A stretch of 64,000 nucleotides of DNA from Streptomyces kanamyceticus (GCF_008704495.1 NZ_CP023699.1:2542001-2606000), one strand, 5' to 3'. Shown: positions 34,294 through 45,882, numbered from the stretch's first letter. The notes: generated from the sequence alone by a model not told the origin. A program made the numbers and translations.

Positions 34294-35073
34294 TCACCCG
34301 GGCGTGATCGGCCCGAGGTAGGTGCCGCCCGACACGTCGATGGTCTGGCCGGTCACCCATCGGCCCTGCGGGCCCGCCAGGAAGCCCACCACGTCCGCGA
34401 CGTCCTCCGGCTGGCCGATCCGGCCGAGCGCGGTGATCGACTCAAGTCCGGCCACCGCCTCGGGAACCGCGGCGTAGTGGGCGATCATGTCGGTCAGCAC
34501 CACCCCGGGTTCGACCGTGTTCACGGTGATCCCACGTCGGCCCACTTCGTTGGCGAGCGACGGGCCGAGGGCGGCCAGCGCCGCCTTGGTGACGGTGTAG
34601 CCGATCTGGTGGGGGTCCGCGATTCGGGTGGACGCGGAGCCCATGTTGACGATCCTGCCGCCGTCCCGCAGCAGCGGCAGCGCCCGCTGGACCACGAAGA
34701 CGGGCGTGCTCACGTTGATCGCGAGGAGCCGCTCGAACTCCTCCTCGGTGAGCTTCTCGATCGAACTGACCGAGTGGATGCCCGCGTTGTTGACCAGAAT
34801 GTCCAGGCCGTCCGCGCCGTGGTCCGCAAGACCGGCGGCAAGCCCCTCGAACAGCCGGTCAACGGCGCCGCTTTCGCCGAACCGGGCCCGCAGCGCGAAG
34901 GCCCGGCCACCGGTCTCGGTGATCCGCGCCACGGTCTCCCCGGCGGCCGCGTCGTTGCCGCCGTAGTGGACCGCGACCAGCGCCCCCTCGGCGGCGAGCC
35001 GCAGCGCGACCGCACGCCCGATCCCGCGCGAGCCACCCGTCACCAGTGCGGTCCTGCCGTCCAGTTCCCCCAT
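34294..35073 (-). CDS. Short-chain dehydrogenase/reductase (FabG-like)
   Basis: 259-aa classical SDR: cofactor loop TGGSRGIG (about 12-19), 'NNAGIHS' (about 92-98), catalytic Ser around 'NMGSAST' and YxxxK ('YTVTK', about 158-162). The C-terminus 'VTGQTIDVSGGTYLG' is typical of 3-ketoacyl-ACP/alcohol reductases. The lack of a basic residue directly after the glycine motif leaves NAD/NADP choice open. Same strand as, and downstream of, a TetR gene with 116 bp between, so the two could be one transcript. Substrate unknown. Confidence 0.88.
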   Translation of the reverse strand: MGELDGRTALVTGGSRGIGRAVALRLAAEGALVAVHYGGNDAAAGETVARITETGGRAFALRARFGESGAVDRLFEGLAAGLADHGADGLDILVNNAGIHSVSSIEKLTEEEFERLLAINVSTPVFVVQRALPLLRDGGRIVNMGSASTRIADPHQIGYTVTKAALAALGPSLANEVGRRGITVNTVEPGVVLTDMIAHYAAVPEAVAGLESITALGRIGQPEDVADVVGFLAGPQGRWVTGQTIDVSGGTYLGPITPG

Positions 35074-35090
35074 GAACGCCTCTTCCCTCG

Positions 35091-35124
35091 TGATGCCCCG
35101 GTCGAAGTGATGCCCCGGTCGAAG
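35091..35124. repeat. Exact 17-bp direct repeat
   Basis: TGATGCCCCGGTCGAAG occurs twice back to back (35091-35107, 35108-35124) just upstream of the SDR start. It is either a slippage product or a paired binding site. Confidence 0.6.
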
Positions 35125-35189
35125 CCGGGAGCGATTCAGCCTAGGCGACCTTGGTGGAAAGGATCAGTACGCGACTTCGGCCAATCCGC

Positions 35190-35762
35190 TCAGCGGGCGC
35201 GGACCAGCGGCAGGAAGATCGTGTCGACGATCTCCTCGATCACCTCGGGCGGGACCGGACGCTTCGTCATCATCGCCTCGCCCCGCAGCAGGTCGAAGGG
35301 GAGCGAGGCGATCCGCGGCGTGAGCCTGGCCGGGTCGATTTCGCCGCGCGCGATGGCGCGGTCCATGATCTCGTCGCGTCCCGAGCGGCGCCCGGCGAGG
35401 ATCAGCTCGCGCAGGTCGGCGTAGCTGGTGTCGGCCTCGGCGAAGAAACCGGCGAGCAGCAGGCTGAGCTGGGCGAGGAACGGCCCTCGCCGCTCGGCCA
35501 GTTCGGTGAGGGTGGCGATCAGGTCGCCGCGCAGCGACCCGGTGTCGGCGGGCGGGGACTGCTGGATGACGTTGCGGCGCACGACCGCCGCCTCGACCAG
35601 CTTCTGCTTGTCCGCCCAGCGCCGGTAGAGCACCGGCTTGCTGGTTCCGGCCCGCCGGGCGACGGAGTCGACGGTCAGGTTCGCGTAACCCCGCTCGCTC
35701 AACTCGTCCCAGGCGGCTTCGAGGATGGCCGACTCGAGCGCTTCGCCACGCCGTCGCTCCAC
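35190..35762 (-). CDS. TetR-family repressor of the MFS/monooxygenase cassette
   Basis: 190-aa TetR regulator. Helix-turn-helix at about 10-55 ('ALESAILEAAWDELSERGYANLTVDSVARRAGTSKPVLYRRWADK'), followed by a C-terminal ligand-binding domain of the TetR_C_16 look. It is divergent from an MFS exporter/FAD monooxygenase operon across about 100 bp full of repeated TAAGAAAC/GTTTCCTAAG half-sites, so it very likely represses that operon and itself until the drug or metabolite binds. Confidence 0.9.
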   Translation of the reverse strand: MERRRGEALESAILEAAWDELSERGYANLTVDSVARRAGTSKPVLYRRWADKQKLVEAAVVRRNVIQQSPPADTGSLRGDLIATLTELAERRGPFLAQLSLLLAGFFAEADTSYADLRELILAGRRSGRDEIMDRAIARGEIDPARLTPRIASLPFDLLRGEAMMTKRPVPPEVIEEIVDTIFLPLVRAR

Positions 35763-35770
35763 AACACTCC

Positions 35771-35856
35771 TAAGAACCTTTGACGTTTCTTATCGCCACA
35801 CCCTACTCTGACGAATAAGAAACCAATCCGTTTCCTAAGTTTCTCAGTTCCTAAGG
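35771..35856. promoter_or_regulatory. Operator array between tetR and MFS gene
   Basis: This AT-rich island contains an inverted pair GTTTCTTAT (35785-35793) and ATAAGAAAC (35815-35823). Related half-sites are TAAGAACC near 35771, GTTTCCTAAG (35830-35839) and GTTCCTAAGG (35847-35856). The last overlaps the RBS of the MFS gene, so repressor binding there could also cover the translation start. Confidence 0.7.
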
Positions 35857-35864
35857 AGGTGTGT

Positions 35865-37337
35865 ATGTCTGTGACCACCGAACCGCACAAGAGCTGGAGC
35901 GGGCGGCTCGTCGGCCTGGTGGCCGTCCTGGCCCTGGTGAACTTCGTGGTCGACTCGGCCATCACCGCGCCGCTGGTCGTCCTGCCCGAGATGCTCGACC
36001 ACTTCGGTACGGACCAGGCGGCGTGGCTCAACGCGACCGCGATGCTGGCCGGGGTGATGTGGGCGCCGCTGCTCGGGAAGAGCGCCGACATCCACGGCAA
36101 ACGCAAGGTGCTCGTCCTGACGCTGCTGGTCAGCTGCGCGGGCGCCCTGTTATGCGCCGTGGCGCCGAACATCTGGGTGTTCGTGGCGGGGCGCATGCTG
36201 CAAGGGGCCTCGCTGGCCGCCGTGTTCCTCTCCGTCGCGATCGTACGAGGCGTCTGCGCGCCCCGCATCGCGATGATCATCGTGGGCATCGTGACCTCGG
36301 GATCCGCGGTGCTCAACATCGCGTCCCGTTTCCTCATCGAGCGCCTCGCCAAGGAGTTCGGCTTCCAGATCCTCTTCCTCGTGTCGGCGGCCGTGGCGAT
36401 CGCGATGGCGATCTGCGTGCACCGCGTCCTCCCCGAATCCCTGGTCAAGACGCCGGGCAGGATCGACATCGGCGGCGCGCTGCTCCTCGGCGGCGGCCTC
36501 GCCGGGGTGCTCGGCTACGTCAGCCTGGGCTCGGAACTCGGCTGGGCCGCCTTCGGCCCGCTGGCGCTCCTCGCCGGTGGCCTCGCGGCGCTTGCCAGGT
36601 GGTTCCTGGTGTCGAGCCGGAAGCCCGACCCCCTGATCGACGTCAGGGACCTCGGCGGGCCGCTGGTGCTCACGCTCCTCGTCGTCTTCCTCGCCGCCGG
36701 TTCGTACCAGAGCATGCTGCAGCTCATCCCGCTCATCGGTGACGTCTCCGGGGACCAGCACCTCGGCTACGGGCTCGCCGACCAGGGCTCCGTGGCGCTG
36801 CTGCTCGCTGCGCCGGGACTAGGCGTCACGCTCGGCGGTCCCGCGGCCGGATGGCTCGCCGCCCGCGTCGGCCCCGCCTCGACGCTGGCCGGGGCCATCG
36901 CGCTCGGCACGGTGGTGACCCTCGGGATGTTCCTCGGTGCCTCCCAACTGCCCGCCGCGCTCTGCTGCGGATTCCTCCTCGGCGTCACGGTGGGCGCGCT
37001 CGGGACGTCCGGCTTCAACATGGCGGGCAGCCTGGCCCCCGCCGAACGGCAGGGCATCGTGTCCAGCCTGGTCATGGTCATGGTCTCGATCGGCTCCGTG
37101 GTGCTGAACTTCGTGGGCGCGGCGGTGCTCAAGTCGACGACGGTGGTCGTCGACGGCGAGAGGACGAACTCGGCGACGGGGGTCTTCAGCTACATCGGCA
37201 TCGCTTCCGGCGCGTTCGTGATCGCGGCGGTGCTGGCGGTACTGCTCGTACGACGCACGCGCCTCAGCCGTACGTCTGCATCTCCCGGCGCCACCCGCAC
37301 ATCACCGTCACCCGACCTTGAAGGAGTCAACTCATGA
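35865..37337 (+). CDS. MFS efflux transporter (DHA2-like)
   Basis: 490-aa major-facilitator exporter with about 14 hydrophobic spans. The loop 2-3 signature reads 'GKSADIHGKRKVLV' and an antiporter-like Gly-rich helix follows in the C-terminal half ('AAPGLGVTLGGPAAGWLAARVG'). The ATG at 35865 has AAGGAGGT 5 nt upstream; an in-frame GTG at 35859 is less likely. It overlaps the following FAD monooxygenase gene by ATGA, so export and oxidative inactivation of the same compound are co-produced. Substrate unknown. Confidence 0.88.
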   Translation: MSVTTEPHKSWSGRLVGLVAVLALVNFVVDSAITAPLVVLPEMLDHFGTDQAAWLNATAMLAGVMWAPLLGKSADIHGKRKVLVLTLLVSCAGALLCAVAPNIWVFVAGRMLQGASLAAVFLSVAIVRGVCAPRIAMIIVGIVTSGSAVLNIASRFLIERLAKEFGFQILFLVSAAVAIAMAICVHRVLPESLVKTPGRIDIGGALLLGGGLAGVLGYVSLGSELGWAAFGPLALLAGGLAALARWFLVSSRKPDPLIDVRDLGGPLVLTLLVVFLAAGSYQSMLQLIPLIGDVSGDQHLGYGLADQGSVALLLAAPGLGVTLGGPAAGWLAARVGPASTLAGAIALGTVVTLGMFLGASQLPAALCCGFLLGVTVGALGTSGFNMAGSLAPAERQGIVSSLVMVMVSIGSVVLNFVGAAVLKSTTVVVDGERTNSATGVFSYIGIASGAFVIAAVLAVLLVRRTRLSRTSASPGATRTSPSPDLEGVNS

Positions 37338-38560
37338 ACGTAGGAGGCGCGTCGAAGGGGACGGTGCTGATTTCCGGTGCGAGCATCGCGGGTCCTGCCG
37401 TGGCGTTCTGGCTGCGGCGGTACGGGTTCGCGGTGACGGTGGTCGAGAAGGCCGCCGGACTGCGGGGCGGCGGATACCCGATCGACGTGCGGGGCACCGC
37501 GGTCGAGGTGGTGCGTCGCATGGGAATCCTGCCGCGGCTCAGGGAAGCGCACATCGACTCCCGGCGGTTGACGTTCCTCGACGCCGACGGCGGTACGGCG
37601 GCGGTGGTACATCCGCAGGTGGCGGCGGGCGGCGTCGAGGGACATGACGTAGAGGTGCCGCGCGGGGATCTGGCGGAGGCGCTGTACGGGGCCGTGCGTG
37701 ACGAGGTGGAGTTCGTGTTCGACGATTCCATCGAGACGCTCAAGGAACACGGGCACGGCGTCGACGTCGTCTTCCGCAGCGGCGTCCAGCGTGAGTTCGA
37801 CCTGGTCCTGGGCGCGGACGGACTGCACTCGCACACCCGGGGGCTTGTCTTCGGCCCCGAGCGGCAGTTCCACCGCTATCTGGGGTACTGCTTCGCCATC
37901 TTCACCATGCCCAACACCTTTGGGCTCTCCCACGAGGTACGCATCTGGAACACGCCGGGGAGGGCCGCGGCGCTGTACGCGGTGGGTGACGGCGACGAGT
38001 TGTACGCGTTCCTCAACTTCGCCCGCCCGGAGCCGCCTTACGAGACCCTGCGCGACCGGCAGGCACAACGCGACCTCATCGCGACCACCTTCGCCGACGA
38101 CGGATGGGAGATCCCGGCGATGGTCGCCGCGCTGCGCGAGGAGGCCGACCCGTTCTTCGACACCGTGAGCCAGGTGCGCATGCCGCACTGGTCGAAGGGC
38201 CGGATCGCACTCCTCGGCGACGCCGCCCACGCCCCGTCGTTCCTGACCGGGCAGGGCTCCAGCCTCGCCCTGGTCGGCGCCTACATGCTCGCCCGCTCAC
38301 TGGCCGCCCACCGCGACCACACCACGGCCTTCGCCGCCTACGAAAGCGACACCCGCGGATTCGTCGAACTGAACCAGGCACAGGTCGGCGAGGGCGACGC
38401 GACGCTGTGCCCCACGACCGCGGAGTCCCTGGAAAAACGCAACATGAGACTGCGCGCCCTCACCACGGCCCCACCCAGAACCGGCCGCCCCGCCCACACG
38501 GCCCTGACCCTGCCCGAGCCCGCCACGGGACCGGCGGACACCCCAGTCGCGGTGACGTGA
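37334..38560 (+). CDS. FAD-dependent aromatic monooxygenase (TetX/PgaE-like)
   Basis: 408-aa class-A flavoprotein hydroxylase. FAD-binding GASIAGPAVAFWL (about 15-27; the usual GxGxxG is GASIAG), 'DVRG' FAD/NADPH segment 'GADGLHSHTR' (about 157-166), and the second FAD motif 'IALLGDAAHAPSFLTGQGSS' split around about 290-310. Members hydroxylate polyketides or inactivate tetracyclines and rifamycins. Translationally coupled to the MFS exporter and under the divergent TetR gene, it reads as a resistance or detoxification cassette rather than a biosynthetic one, since no biosynthesis genes are near. Confidence 0.88.
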   Translation: MNVGGASKGTVLISGASIAGPAVAFWLRRYGFAVTVVEKAAGLRGGGYPIDVRGTAVEVVRRMGILPRLREAHIDSRRLTFLDADGGTAAVVHPQVAAGGVEGHDVEVPRGDLAEALYGAVRDEVEFVFDDSIETLKEHGHGVDVVFRSGVQREFDLVLGADGLHSHTRGLVFGPERQFHRYLGYCFAIFTMPNTFGLSHEVRIWNTPGRAAALYAVGDGDELYAFLNFARPEPPYETLRDRQAQRDLIATTFADDGWEIPAMVAALREEADPFFDTVSQVRMPHWSKGRIALLGDAAHAPSFLTGQGSSLALVGAYMLARSLAAHRDHTTAFAAYESDTRGFVELNQAQVGEGDATLCPTTAESLEKRNMRLRALTTAPPRTGRPAHTALTLPEPATGPADTPVAVT

Positions 38561-38579
38561 CCGCACCGCCGGGCGAGCC

Positions 38580-39176
38580 CTAGCCGATCGTCAGGTTCGT
38601 GAACCGGATGGTGACGCTCTGGGCGTTGCCGGTCTGGGGGTTGTCGACCTTGATGACCCTGGGCTCTTGCAGGGTGTACTGCTTCGTCGCGTTGCCCGTG
38701 ATGGGGTCCAGCATGTTGAGGGACGCCGTCTGGGGCTGGGTGGCGCCGTTGATCAGGTCGGTGAACTGCTGGGACTGCTCGGTGCCGCGGACCACGGTCA
38801 TCGTGCCCGTCTGCTGCTGGCCGGGGATGAGTTTGTTGGAGGGGGTCTGCTCCGTGGGCTGGTCCATCGTCAGGTCGGAGACCGCGCCGATGGCCTCGGT
38901 GCCGCCGTCGACGCTGAACTGGAACGCCGGGGCGGTGCGGGTGTCGCCCCCCTGGATGCCTTCGGCCAGGGTGGACAGATCCGAGTCGCCCTTCGCGCCC
39001 TTCGCGCCCTTGTCGGACGAGTCGGCACGCGGCTCGCCCTTCTGGGACGAACTGGCGCTCGACGCGTCGGTGTCCGAGGAGCCGGAGCCGCACGCGGTCA
39101 GCAGCCCCAGGGACAGCAAGGCGGCGGTGGCGACCCCGGCCATGCGGCGGCGTGAACTGATGGTGGAACGGATCAT
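38580..39176 (-). CDS. Lipoprotein with a tail-tube-like (gp19/Hcp-type) domain
   Basis: 198-aa exported lipoprotein: basic start, hydrophobic core and lipobox LTAC (about 25-28), then a Ser/Lys/Asp-rich linker ('SSDKGAKGAKGDS'). The C-terminal domain (about 84-198) follows the order of motifs of the phage T4 gp19-like tail-tube family: 'FQFSVDGG..GAVSDL', then 'LIPG...GTMTVVRG', 'QQFTDLINGA', 'ASLNMLDPITG', 'VTIRFTNLTIG'. This resemblance is from reading, not a search. It is on its own and divergent from a secreted amidase, with no other tail genes. The ATG at 39176 was chosen because it starts the signal peptide. Confidence 0.72.
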   Translation of the reverse strand: MIRSTISSRRRMAGVATAALLSLGLLTACGSGSSDTDASSASSSQKGEPRADSSDKGAKGAKGDSDLSTLAEGIQGGDTRTAPAFQFSVDGGTEAIGAVSDLTMDQPTEQTPSNKLIPGQQQTGTMTVVRGTEQSQQFTDLINGATQPQTASLNMLDPITGNATKQYTLQEPRVIKVDNPQTGNAQSVTIRFTNLTIG

Positions 39177-39411
39177 GGGGAGACTCCACGGGTCAACGGC
39201 TGTGTGTGTCGGACGACTTGAGTCTGCGAGCTGGCCGGTCCCAGCCACCACAAAGGGCGGACAGGATGGGAAGCTGGGACGCACTGCCCCCGCTGACCAG
39301 GTGAAACGAAGCACGGGTGGAACGCTGGAACGGGACGCCCACGGCCGCAACTCGCCTCTCGGAAGCCTCAACGCTTGCGCCGGAAGCTGCCCGTGTAGTC
39401 CGCTGGGCCGC

Positions 39412-40974
39412 ATGGGAAAGAGGAGCATTGCCTTAATGACCGCCGCCCTTGTCGCGGGGTCCCTTTTGACGGGCGTACCGAATGCCGGTGCGCAAGCCGA
39501 TGACCGATCCGCTGCGCGAGCCACCGCACGTGACGGTGTCGGGGTCGACCTCGACACCGTCACCATCCCCGAACTGCAGGCACGCATGGCGAAAGGGTCG
39601 CTGACCTCTGCCGCGCTGACCCGGGCCTACCTGCGGCGGATCGAGAAGGTCGATCCCAAGATCCACGCGGTCCTGCGCACCAGTCCGACGGCCTTGCGCG
39701 AGGCGGCCGCCAGTGATGCCAGGCACCGGAGCGGCAAGCCCCTGGGTCCGCTGGACGGCATCCCCGTCCTGCTCAAGGACAACGTGGACACCCGTGACAT
39801 GCCGACGACGGCCGGGTCGCTCGCGCTCGCCGGGAGCCCGCCCCGCACCGATGCCGCACTGGTGACCCGGTTGCGCGAGGCGGGGGCGGTGATCCTCGGC
39901 AAGACCAACCTGTCCGAATGGGCCAACTTCCGTGGCGCGAAGCCGACTTCGGGGTGGTCGGCGGTGGGCGGACAGACCAACAATCCGTACGTCCTCGACC
40001 GGAATCCGTGCGGCTCATCCGCCGGGTCCGGCGCCGCGCTCGCCGCGTCGCTCTCGCAGGTGGCGATCGGCACCGAGACGGACGGCTCCATCGTGTGCCC
40101 TGCGGGGATGAACGGCGTCGTCGGCCACAAGCCGAGCCTCGGTCAGGTCAGCCAGTCGGGCGTGGTGCCGATCTCCGCCGAGCAGGACACCGCCGGGCCC
40201 ATGGCCCGCAACGTGATCGACACCGCGCTCACGTTCGCGGTGCTGAGCGGCGGGCGCGCCGACGCGGGGAGGGGTGCTACCGATCTGCGCGGCAAGCGCA
40301 TCGGCCTGTGGCGCCTGCCCTCGCTCGGATCCGACGTCGACGCGGTGATGACCCGTACGGCGGCGAAGCTGCGCAAGGCCGGGGCCACGGTCGTCGAGGT
40401 GACGCCCCCGTACCAGGCGCGGCTCGCCGAGCTCGAATTCCCGGCGCTGCTCAGCGAGTTCCACCGGGACATCGACGCCTACCTCGGCACGCGCGAAGGA
40501 CCCAAGGACCTCGCGGGGCTCATCGAGTTCAACCGCACCCACCCCGAGGAGCAGAGCTGCTTCGCCGGGCAGGAGCTGTTCGAGCAGGCCCTTGCCGCGC
40601 CGCCCACCACCGACCCCAAGTACCGTGCGATGCGCGCCGAGTTGAAGGACCTCTCGCGGCGCTCCATCGACGAGACCATGGCCGCCCACCGCCTGGACGC
40701 CATCGCCTCGCCCACCAACCCGCCCGCCTGGACGACCGATTGCGCGCGCGGCGACAACGACGTCATCCCCTCCTCCACGCCCGCGGCCGTCGCCGGATAC
40801 CCGTCCCTCTCGGTGCCCGCCGGGACCGTACGGGAACTCCCTGTCGGTCTGCTCCTGATGGCCGGTGACCGCCAGGACACCGAGCTGCTCTCCCTGGGGG
40901 CCGCGGTGGAGCACCGCCTGAAGGCCTGGCGCGCCCCGCGCTACCTGCCGACGGTGGATTCCCCCGAGCAATAA
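39412..40974 (+). CDS. Secreted amidase-signature hydrolase
   Basis: 520-aa member of the amidase-signature (GatA-like) family. Signal peptide (about 1-28, 'MTAALVAGSLLTGVPNAGAQA'). The catalytic Ser-cisSer-Lys set is visible: Lys in 'VLLKDNVDT' (about 126), Gly/Ser-rich loop 'NPCGSSAGSGAALAA' (about 203) and 'GTETDGSIVCPA' (about 226). It should hydrolyse an amide or ester outside the cell; substrate not deducible. It starts at 39412 after a 235-bp divergent gap whose promoter I could not define. A 9-bp-stem hairpin follows its stop. Confidence 0.88.
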   Translation: MGKRSIALMTAALVAGSLLTGVPNAGAQADDRSAARATARDGVGVDLDTVTIPELQARMAKGSLTSAALTRAYLRRIEKVDPKIHAVLRTSPTALREAAASDARHRSGKPLGPLDGIPVLLKDNVDTRDMPTTAGSLALAGSPPRTDAALVTRLREAGAVILGKTNLSEWANFRGAKPTSGWSAVGGQTNNPYVLDRNPCGSSAGSGAALAASLSQVAIGTETDGSIVCPAGMNGVVGHKPSLGQVSQSGVVPISAEQDTAGPMARNVIDTALTFAVLSGGRADAGRGATDLRGKRIGLWRLPSLGSDVDAVMTRTAAKLRKAGATVVEVTPPYQARLAELEFPALLSEFHRDIDAYLGTREGPKDLAGLIEFNRTHPEEQSCFAGQELFEQALAAPPTTDPKYRAMRAELKDLSRRSIDETMAAHRLDAIASPTNPPAWTTDCARGDNDVIPSSTPAAVAGYPSLSVPAGTVRELPVGLLLMAGDRQDTELLSLGAAVEHRLKAWRAPRYLPTVDSPEQ

Positions 40975-40988
40975 CCAGATGCGCCGGG

Positions 40989-41018
40989 CATGCCGGGTCG
41001 GCTACGGTCCCCGGCATG
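40989..41018 (+). terminator. Terminator-like hairpin after the amidase
   Basis: CATGCCGGG (40989-40997) and CCCGGCATG (41010-41018) form a perfect 9-bp stem with a 12-nt loop, 15 bp after the amidase stop. There is no T-run, as usual in Streptomyces. Confidence 0.5.
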
Positions 41019-41138
41019 TCCGTGACCAAGTAACTCCAGGTGCCCCGCCCGCCCCGCGGGCCAGTGGCACGGAAGCGTCCGTCTTCCTCAGCCCCGCCGC
41101 CGCGCCGCGGCCAGGGGCCGACCTGGAGTGCCCACGTC

Positions 41139-42503
41139 ATGAATCGCGTCACGAAACCCGTCATGAGCCGCTTTCCCGCGCTCGCTCTGCTCTCCCTGCT
41201 CCAATTCCTCATCGCTGTCGACGTCACCGTCGTGAACGTCGCGCTGCCCTCCATCGGGGCGCACTTCGGCACCGGGACGGGCTCCCTGTCCTGGGTCGTC
41301 ACCGGCTACACCCTCGTCGGCGGCGGCCTCCTGCTGCTCGGCGGCCGTCTGACCGATCTGCTCGGCAGGCGGCGGATGTTCCTGCTCGGCGCGGTGCTCT
41401 TCGCCCTCGCGTCGCTGGCCGCCGGGCTCGCGCCGAACCTTCCGACGCTGATCGCCGCGCGCTTCGCGCAGGGCGCGGGCGAGGCCCTCGCGTCGCCCGC
41501 CGCCATGTCGCTGATCGCGCTGCTCTTCCCCGCCCCCGCCGAGCGCGCCAAGGCGCTCGGCATCTGGGGCGCGATCTCCGCGAGCGGCCTCGTCGTCGGC
41601 GTCCTGCTGTCCGGCGCGATCGTCCAATTCCTCGACTGGCGCTGGATCTTCGGCATCAACGTGCCGATCGTCGCGGTGGTCGTCGCGCTCACCCCCGCGT
41701 TCGTACGCCCCGACGGCCCGCGCGGCACGGACAGGGCCCGTCTCGACCTGCCCGGGGCCGCGCTCCTGACCGGCGGCCCGCTCACCCTGGTGTACGGCGT
41801 GCTGAGCGGCTCGGCACCGGGCGTCGTCGTCGGCCTGGCGCTGCTCGCCGCGTTCGTCGTGGTCGAGGCCCGGTCGAAGAGCCCGCTCGTCCCGCTCTCC
41901 TTCTTCACGCACCGCACCCGCGCGGTCGCGAACGCGGCGACGGTTCCGCTCAGCGCGGGGCTCTCCACCACGTTCTTCCTGGCCACGCTCTACCTCCAGG
42001 ACGCGCTCGGACTCACCCCGCTCCAGGCGGGGCTGGCCTATCTGCCCTTCTGTGCCGCGCTGCTCGTCGCGGTCTCCCAGGTCTCCCGCCTGATCCGCGT
42101 GCTCGGCACCACGCGGACCGCGGTCATGGGCCTGCTCCTCACGGCGGCGGGACTCGCCTGGCTTGCCCGCCTCCCCGACGCGGGCGATCTCTGGCTCGAC
42201 GTACTGCCGGGCATGGTTGCCGTCGCCGCGGGCATGGGCATCGGCCTGGTGGCCCTGCAGAACGCCGCCCTCTCCGACGTCACCGAGCACGACGCGGGCA
42301 CCGCGTCCGGCGTCCAGCGCTCCGTCGACCAGCTCGGCGGCTCGCTCGGCCTCGCGGTCCTGGTGGGTACGACGGTCGGCGGCGCGGGCGCCCAAGTGGC
42401 CGATTTCCGGGCGGCGTTCGCCTGGGCGGCGGCGGGCGTCCTGGTCACGGCGGCGGCCGTGGCGCTCGTCCCACGAATCCCACGAGTCCCGCGAAAGGCC
42501 TAG
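41139..42503 (+). CDS. MFS transporter (DHA2/EmrB-like exporter)
   Basis: 454-aa drug:H+ antiporter. The N-terminal half has the family hallmarks 'LLQFLIAVDVTVVNVALPSIG' (motif D1), 'GGRLTDLLGRRRMFLLG' (motif A) and 'RFAQGAGEALASPAAMSL' (motif C-like). About 12-14 hydrophobic spans in all. The ATG at 41139 begins the conserved part, although the frame stays open upstream. It has no adjacent regulator, so the control and substrate are unknown. A conserved hypothetical leader or uORF in 40975-41138 was not found. Confidence 0.88.
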   Translation: MNRVTKPVMSRFPALALLSLLQFLIAVDVTVVNVALPSIGAHFGTGTGSLSWVVTGYTLVGGGLLLLGGRLTDLLGRRRMFLLGAVLFALASLAAGLAPNLPTLIAARFAQGAGEALASPAAMSLIALLFPAPAERAKALGIWGAISASGLVVGVLLSGAIVQFLDWRWIFGINVPIVAVVVALTPAFVRPDGPRGTDRARLDLPGAALLTGGPLTLVYGVLSGSAPGVVVGLALLAAFVVVEARSKSPLVPLSFFTHRTRAVANAATVPLSAGLSTTFFLATLYLQDALGLTPLQAGLAYLPFCAALLVAVSQVSRLIRVLGTTRTAVMGLLLTAAGLAWLARLPDAGDLWLDVLPGMVAVAAGMGIGLVALQNAALSDVTEHDAGTASGVQRSVDQLGGSLGLAVLVGTTVGGAGAQVADFRAAFAWAAAGVLVTAAAVALVPRIPRVPRKA

Positions 42504-42624
42504 CCCGGCGGGAACGGCTCGACAGCGCGACGTCGTCGTGTCTAAGATCCACGGCGACATCGCGTGCCGGTCACCGACCGGGTGAGGCATGGAGGTGTCG
42601 GGAGATGCCTTCTGGAGGCATTCC

Positions 42625-43017
42625 TTGTCAGTCGAGCTGAACCACACGATCGTCCACGCCCGGGACAACCGGGAGTCCGCCGCGTTCTTCGCGGACCTCC
42701 TTGGCCTCGAAATCACCGGTGAGTGGGGCCCGTTCATCGCGGTGGCCCTGGGCAACGGAGTCACCCTTGACTTCGCCACGATCCCCGCCGAATCCATCAC
42801 GCCGCAGCACTACGCCTTCCTCGTCTCGGAGGAGGAGTTCGACGCGGCGTACGCGAAGATCAGCGAGCGCGGCATCACGCACTGGGCGGACCCGCACCAG
42901 AAGCAGCCGGGCGAGATCAACCGCAACGACGGCGGGAAGGGCGTGTACTTCCTGGACCCGTCGGACCACGCCATGGAACTGATCACGGTCCCGTACGGCG
43001 GCTGGCCGCAGCGGTAG
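42625..43017 (+). CDS. VOC-family (glyoxalase-like) protein
   Basis: 130-aa VOC protein, 'VELNHTIVHARDNRESAAFFADLLGLE' start and 'GVYFLDPSDHAMELITVPYGG' end. Metal-site candidates are His in 'LNHTIV', His in 'QHYAFLV' and Glu in 'MELIT', in the positions used by metal-binding VOC enzymes. I prefer TTG at 42625 (TGGAGG 6 nt upstream, and the family usually starts at this point). ATG at 42589 would add 12 residues. It converges with acnA over a strong shared terminator. Confidence 0.8.
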   Translation: MSVELNHTIVHARDNRESAAFFADLLGLEITGEWGPFIAVALGNGVTLDFATIPAESITPQHYAFLVSEEEFDAAYAKISERGITHWADPHQKQPGEINRNDGGKGVYFLDPSDHAMELITVPYGGWPQR

Positions 43018-43026
43018 GAATCGCGC

Positions 43027-43061
43027 GAGGGCCGCACCCCCGACCAGGGGGTGCGGCCCTC
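43027..43061. terminator. Bidirectional terminator between VOC gene and acnA
   Basis: A perfect 15-bp stem (GAGGGCCGCACCCCC, 43027-43041, with GGGGGTGCGGCCCTC, 43047-43061) and a 5-nt loop lie between two converging genes. Confidence 0.9.
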
Positions 43062-43081
43062 AACTACTCAGTGCGCGAAGC

Positions 43082-45862
<2,781 letters not shown>

Positions 45863-45863
45863 C

Positions 45864-45882
45864 TAAGGTAAGGCTTAGTTAG
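45864..45882. promoter_or_regulatory. Iron-box (DmdR/IdeR-type)-like site upstream of acnA
   Basis: TAAGGTAAGGCTTAGTTAG matches the consensus TTAGGTTAGGCTAACCTAA at 13 of 19 positions, 68 bp before the acnA start. DmdR1 is the DtxR-type iron regulator of Streptomyces. Control of an iron-sulfur enzyme by iron would make sense, but the match is partial. Confidence 0.4.

Noticed and set aside
35190..38560. Biosynthetic gene cluster around the FAD monooxygenase
   Set aside because: There is no PKS, NRPS, terpene, RiPP or glycosyltransferase gene within 10 kb; the neighbours are a repressor and an exporter.
38580..39176. Prophage remnant suggested by the tail-tube-like domain
   Set aside because: No capsid, terminase, sheath, baseplate or integrase gene is near, and the protein has a lipoprotein signal.
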